Shown: piece after piece, positions 6,217 to 9,709 of the stretch
Numbering within the stretch: the first letter of the stretch is position 1
Layout of the letters: every line of letters begins with the position of its first letter
Assembly (NCBI GenBank): GCA_007128555.1
Contig: SKXF01000439.1
Location: 1 to 9,709, forward strand
DNA: 9,709 nt
Reading direction: 5' to 3'
Source of the DNA: Clostridia bacterium
Lineage (GTDB): Bacteria > Bacillota_E > SLMV01 > PUMD01
Notes under the pieces: model-generated
Told to the model about the DNA's origin: nothing
The model's input: only the letters and a program-made list of their open reading frames with translations
Databases searched by the model: none
Translations under genes and position numbers: made by a program

Positions 6217-7668
6217 ATGGTAGCTTTTACGGAATTGAATTTGAGTCAGCAGGTTATGCACGCGATCAATCACATGGGTTTTGAGGAAACCACCCCCATT
6301 CAGACGGAGACGATACCTCTGGCCATGGAGGGCCTGGATGTGATTGGACAGGCACACACAGGGACCGGTAAGACCGCCGCTTTTGGGATTCCGATGGTAG
6401 AGAGAATCGACATGAGGCAGGGTCACGTCCAGGGCATCGTGGTCACACCAACTCGCGAACTGGCGATTCAGGTTGCCGAAGAGTTAAATAAGATTGGGCA
6501 GTTCAGTGGAATCCGAACCCTTCCGATCTACGGCGGACAGGCGATCGGACGCCAGATCCAGGGACTCAAGAAGAACCCACAGATTATTGTCGGTACGCCG
6601 GGCCGCCTAATGGACCATATGAGAAGACGGACGCTTCGACTCCAGGGAATCGAAATCGTTGTGCTGGATGAAGCCGACGAAATGCTGAACATGGGTTTCA
6701 TTGAAGACATCGAGACCATCCTCAAGGAGGTCCCATCAGAACGACAGACCCTTCTCTTCTCTGCTACCGTTCCCAGGCCGATTCAGGTTCTGGCGCAGCG
6801 GTTCATGAAGAATCCGCGTGTGGTGCGAATCCAGGCCAGGGAGCTCACAGTGCCGAATACCGAGCAGATCTACGTGGAGGTTCCCGAGAGCAAGAAATTT
6901 GATGTGCTGTGCAATGTATTGGATACACAGCCTCCAGAACTGGCAATCATCTTCGCACGAACAAAGCGCCGAGTGGACGAGTTGGCTGTGGCGCTCAACA
7001 GACGAGGCTATTCTGCTGAAGCCATCCACGGAGACCTGAGTCAGGCCCAGCGCGACTCGGTCATGCGCAAGTTCCGTGACGGTACCATCGATCTCATGGT
7101 GGCCACCGATGTCGCGGCCAGAGGCCTGGACATCGGAGGCGTAACCCATATCTTCAACTTCGATATTCCCCATGATCCAGAGGGGTATGTTCACCGCATT
7201 GGACGCACAGGGAGGGCAGGCGAGAAGGGTTCAGCGTTGACCTTTGTCAGTCCCAGGGAAGTTCGTCAGCTGAAAAACATCGAGTACCTAATCAAACGCA
7301 AGATCAACAGAAGACGCCCACCCTCAATCCAGGATGCTCGAGAGGGCCAGCAGAGAATCGCCATCGATTCGTTGCTGGAGTCGATTCAGAAGGGAAATCT
7401 CGGCCCGTACCAGAGGTTCGCCGAAGAGCTCCTCGAAGAACACGACTCTGTAACGCTCCTGTCAGCTGCCCTGAAAATGCTGACGAAGGAACCGAACACG
7501 ACGCCCATCTCTTTGACCCAGGAGCATCGCCCCAGGCCAAAGACCCATCAACGCAAGGGATCTCCCACGAGAAAAGGGTACCAGGGAAAGCGAAGTTATC
7601 AGAGCCGGGGGAGTAAGGGCGGCCAGCGCAGTAAGAAGCATCGGTCTTCCTACAAGGGGAAAAAGTAA
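6217..7668 (+). CDS. DEAD-box ATP-dependent RNA helicase, CshA/DeaD-like
   Basis: This 483-residue RNA helicase should unwind or remodel RNA in ribosome assembly, mRNA decay or cold adaptation, as its relatives do. The full motif set is present in order: Q motif (GFEETTPIQ), motif I AHTGTGKT with K52, Ia PTRELAIQV, Ib TPGRL, II DEAD (151-154), III SAT (182-184), IV region [25 protein letters not shown], and [12 protein letters not shown] (from H326). The RecA core is followed by a helical segment like the CshA dimerisation region (about 365-430), ending in a run reading [10 protein letters not shown] Lys/Arg/Gly/Ser-rich basic tail (about 435-483) then takes the place of the folded RNA-binding domain of long DeaD proteins and probably binds RNA without specificity. 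The gene is monocistronic; downstream genes run the other way. It could be called cshA or deaD, and I leave the symbol open. Confidence 0.95.
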   Translation: MVAFTELNLSQQVMHAINHMGFEETTPIQTETIPLAMEGLDVIGQAHTGTGKTAAFGIPMVERIDMRQGHVQGIVVTPTRELAIQVAEELNKIGQFSGIRTLPIYGGQAIGRQIQGLKKNPQIIVGTPGRLMDHMRRRTLRLQGIEIVVLDEADEMLNMGFIEDIETILKEVPSERQTLLFSATVPRPIQVLAQRFMKNPRVVRIQARELTVPNTEQIYVEVPESKKFDVLCNVLDTQPPELAIIFARTKRRVDELAVALNRRGYSAEAIHGDLSQAQRDSVMRKFRDGTIDLMVATDVAARGLDIGGVTHIFNFDIPHDPEGYVHRIGRTGRAGEKGSALTFVSPREVRQLKNIEYLIKRKINRRRPPSIQDAREGQQRIAIDSLLESIQKGNLGPYQRFAEELLEEHDSVTLLSAALKMLTKEPNTTPISLTQEHRPRPKTHQRKGSPTRKGYQGKRSYQSRGSKGGQRSKKHRSSYKGKK

Positions 7669-7797
7669 GACTCCTGCGACATTGAAGCACTGTGGACCGA
7701 TGTGAAGTTCATGCCTGTTTGTGGTGGTGGTATGGGCGGATGCTGGGGGATGAAGCCATCCTCGGACCCTCCTGATTAAAGCCGAGGAAGCCGTAGA

Positions 7798-8172
7798 TCA
7801 GTAGATCTGGATGGCGTCTATCCTTTTCACACTCTGTCGAACTCCGAGTGAATCCGCCCCCATAACTTGCGTCGGGACATTATGCCGCCACAGATGAAAC
7901 ACTTTGAACCGGGCGGGAGAAACGGAGGTACTCCTCCCCTCTGCGAATATGACGATCCTTATTGGGCCAGGGACATCAGCGATGACCTCCGGGATATATT
8001 TCAGATTGCACACCAACCTTCTCCAGCCAGGGGTGTCCACTGCCTTTCCCCAGTCGACTGAAGCGTACCCCGCAATATCTAACCCAATTAATAGCGCAGA
8101 GCGCCTCTGTCTGCTGGAGACAATCCGCCAAGAACATCCGCGAGGAACTACGTCAACAGGCATACGCATCAT
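7798..8172 (-). CDS. Doubtful hypothetical protein
   Basis: This is a 124-codon minus-strand frame from an ATG at 8172 to a TGA at 7798. I do not recognise the product. It has no signal peptide, no clear membrane helix and no known motif. A weak GGGGTG lies a few bases before the paired ATG codons. The C-terminal half (from about IPEVIADVPGPIRIVIF to the end) reads like plausible protein with reasonable codon choice, while the N-terminal half does not. It has the same direction as the CLC gene but is separated from it by the perfect hairpin. It may be a small gene, a decayed fragment, or chance. Confidence 0.2.
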   Translation of the reverse strand: MMRMPVDVVPRGCSWRIVSSRQRRSALLIGLDIAGYASVDWGKAVDTPGWRRLVCNLKYIPEVIADVPGPIRIVIFAEGRSTSVSPARFKVFHLWRHNVPTQVMGADSLGVRQSVKRIDAIQIY

Positions 8173-8193
8173 TCACCCCGAGATCCGCTGCCA

Positions 8194-8236
8194 AGTCAAT
8201 CCCCCGTCTTTGTTGAAAACAGACGGGGGATTGACT
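8194..8236. terminator. Perfect 16-bp inverted repeat, possible 3' end signal of the CLC gene
   Basis: AGTCAATCCCCCGTCT (8194-8209) and AGACGGGGGATTGACT (8221-8236) are exact reverse complements around an 11-base loop. The stem lies about 70 bases beyond the CLC stop codon, in the convergent region. There is no T-run after the stem on either strand, so classical intrinsic termination is not supported. A terminator or RNA-stabilising stem of unusual type, a REP-like element or a small mobile-element relic are all possible. The structure is certain, the role is not. Confidence 0.5.
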
Positions 8237-8307
8237 CGCCATAGCACTCGAACGCAGAATCACGTCACAGACCACTCAAAATCCGGGCAATACACACCCC
8301 TTGACTC

Positions 8308-9709
8308 TCAATCTGCTGCCGGGGGGCGACCGATCACATCCTTGTAAAAGGCCTGCAGTACGTCCTTCCGGCTGAGAACGCCTACCATCTTCTCAGTGTT
8401 GTCGTCTGCGAACACCGGAATCAAGTCTGATCCGTCGGAAAACTCAAGTGCCTTGATCAGATCGTCACTCTCGTTGAGTCTGACCGACCAGGAGGAAGCG
8501 ATCTCACCGGCCTGAACAGAGTCTTCCTGTTCAGCATCCCAGTATCGCAAAATGCAACAAGAACTGAGAATACCCACGAGATCTCCGGACTCCTCGCAGA
8601 CCACGGGCAACTCGTCAAAAGCAAGGTTCTTGAAGCGCTCCCTGAGCTCCCTGACGGTGGCTTTGTTGGACACTGCTACTACGTTCGTGTTCATGGCCTC
8701 GCGCACCTGTATGCCCGCAAGAACATCTTTTGCTGCGCGGTCGGCTTCTTCAAGAGCAGCCTCAATATCCACACCCCGATTGAGGAGCTTGGTAGTGTAG
8801 ATGTTCTTCTTCTGATAGAACCGCGTAGCAACAGCACTTACCGTGCAGGCCAGGATCAGGGGAAGCATGCTCATGGGATCACGGGTCATCTCAAACAGCA
8901 ACATGACTGCAGACACAGGAGCATGACTGACACCCGCAAAAACAGCACCCATGCCAACCATGGAATACGGTGCTGGGCCAGCAACGATTCCCGGCATCCA
9001 CGAATGCGCCAACTGTCCATAGGCACTACCCATCATGGAACCGATGAACAGAGACGGGGCAAAGATCCCACCGGAACCCCCACTTCCCAATGTCAGGCAC
9101 GTGGCTAGGATCTTGGCCACCATGAATATTACCACCGTCTGCAGGGGCAGCCGATTCCACAGGGCATTCTCCATTACCGGGTAGCCTGTGGCCATAATCT
9201 GTGGGATCGAAAGGGCTAGGACTCCCAGCAGAAGTCCACCCACCGCGGGTTTGACCGCCGCGGGCAGGGAAAATCTGTGGAAGAAGTGCTCCAGCGAATA
9301 CAGCGAGTTCTCGTAAAACAGGGCCACGGCCGCAGCAACAAGTCCCAGGCCCACATATGGCAGTAGTTCCATCCAACCGGTCATTATAAACTCAGGTATT
9401 TCCAGAATCGAACCGGTGCGACCAAAAACCGAGTTGGCCAGTTTGGTGCCCACCACGGCTGAAAGCAAAATCGGGCATAAACTCTTAAATTTTATCTCTC
9501 GCAAAAATACTTCAAGTCCAAATATCGCTCCGGCCAGGGGAGCATTGAAGGTTCCGCCCACTCCCGCTGCAGCCCCAGCACAAAGCAAGGTCTTGATATT
9601 GTCTGGGGTCATCTTGAGAAACTGTCCCACTGAGGACCCAAAAGACGCACCGATCTGCACAATGGGACCTTCCCGTCCTGCGGCCCCTCCCGAGCCAATG
9701 CAGATGGCC
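8308..9709 (-). CDS. CLC-family chloride channel/transporter with two CBS domains, N-terminus outside window
   Basis: This is a CLC membrane protein that moves chloride or related anions; about 467 residues are present and the gene runs off the right edge. The first visible segment reads IGSGGAAGREGPIVQIGA, the conserved GREGP selectivity and gating block, with its glutamate encoded at 9670-9672. Then come a helix reading GAIFGLEVFLRE, the second signature LGSGGSGGIFAPSLFIG, and a terminal NIYTTKLL whose Tyr matches the chloride-coordinating Tyr445 of E. coli ClcA. A cytoplasmic pair of CBS domains follows: roughly IQVREAMNTNVVAV to ILSSCCIL, then ASSWSVRLNESD to VLSRKDVLQAF. Such domains often bind adenine nucleotides and adjust transport. 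The ClcA Glu203 position is Val here (codon 9508-9510), so proton coupling may differ. An apparent start at 9660 is internal, since family sequence continues upstream. Confidence 0.94.
   Translation of the reverse strand, partial: AICIGSGGAAGREGPIVQIGASFGSSVGQFLKMTPDNIKTLLCAGAAAGVGGTFNAPLAGAIFGLEVFLREIKFKSLCPILLSAVVGTKLANSVFGRTGSILEIPEFIMTGWMELLPYVGLGLVAAAVALFYENSLYSLEHFFHRFSLPAAVKPAVGGLLLGVLALSIPQIMATGYPVMENALWNRLPLQTVVIFMVAKILATCLTLGSGGSGGIFAPSLFIGSMMGSAYGQLAHSWMPGIVAGPAPYSMVGMGAVFAGVSHAPVSAVMLLFEMTRDPMSMLPLILACTVSAVATRFYQKKNIYTTKLLNRGVDIEAALEEADRAAKDVLAGIQVREAMNTNVVAVSNKATVRELRERFKNLAFDELPVVCEESGDLVGILSSCCILRYWDAEQEDSVQAGEIASSWSVRLNESDDLIKALEFSDGSDLIPVFADDNTEKMVGVLSRKDVLQAFYKDVIGRPPAAD

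Larger units (their letters stand above)
7669..8307. other. Convergent intergenic region between the helicase and CLC genes
   Basis: This stretch has no gene I can recognise. Soon after the helicase stop there are two small pairings that compete with each other: GGATG-AAGC-CATCC (7748-7761) and CCTCGG/CCGAGG (7760-7765 with 7782-7787). Neither has a following T-run. Further on lie a doubtful minus-strand reading frame (7798-8172) and a long perfect hairpin (8194-8236), described separately. Confidence 0.45.

Noticed and set aside
7904..8347. Plus-strand open frame of 147 codons between the helicase and CLC genes
   Set aside because: It runs through the perfect hairpin and into the end of the CLC gene on the other strand, and has no family features.
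9660..9709. CLC gene starting at the GTG at 9660
   Set aside because: The frame stays open to the window edge and encodes the conserved GSGG...GREGPI segment upstream of that codon, so the gene is cut by the edge and the GTG is internal.
1..9709. tRNA, rRNA, CRISPR array, insertion sequence or prophage
   Set aside because: No cloverleaf or TTCGA-type T-arm context, no regularly spaced repeats, no transposase, and no integrase or phage motifs were seen.

Overview
The window holds two unrelated blocks of bacterial chromosome with strong GGAGG-type ribosome binding sites and moderately GC-rich genes. The first four genes look like a respiratory operon of an organism capable of anaerobic metabolism that has a Tat export system. 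No ribosomal or phylogenetic marker is present, so the lineage stays open. A Chloroflexota or deep-branching Gram-positive source would fit, but this is only an impression from the protein families.

Positions 1-4598 (+) form a tight operon: a TorD-family chaperone, a Tat-exported molybdopterin oxidoreductase (PsrA/PhsA-like, Cys as probable Mo ligand), a four-cluster ferredoxin-like electron-transfer subunit with a C-terminal membrane anchor, and an RnfD/NqrB-family membrane flavoprotein. The first two genes overlap, the second and third are 27 bases apart, and the third and fourth overlap (GTGA). The expected PsrC/NrfD-type or cytochrome b membrane subunit is absent and its place is taken by a lone RnfD homologue. 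The inferred complex is a molybdoenzyme wired to the membrane through a covalent-flavin subunit borrowed from the Rnf/Nqr ion-translocating complexes. This is the most interesting object here.

Positions 4599-5433 contain no convincing gene. They carry a large nested inverted repeat just after the operon, a second bulged hairpin, and then an AT-richer tract. Next come a UPF0178 (YaiI/YqxD) gene on the minus strand (5434-5889) and, divergently, a CshA/DeaD-like DEAD-box RNA helicase (6217-7668).

Positions 7669-8307 separate the helicase from a convergent CLC chloride transporter gene. They hold one doubtful minus-strand reading frame and a perfect 16-bp inverted repeat. The CLC gene (8308 to beyond 9709, minus) has two C-terminal CBS domains. 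It keeps the gating glutamate of GREGP but has Val where antiporters of the E. coli type have the internal proton glutamate.
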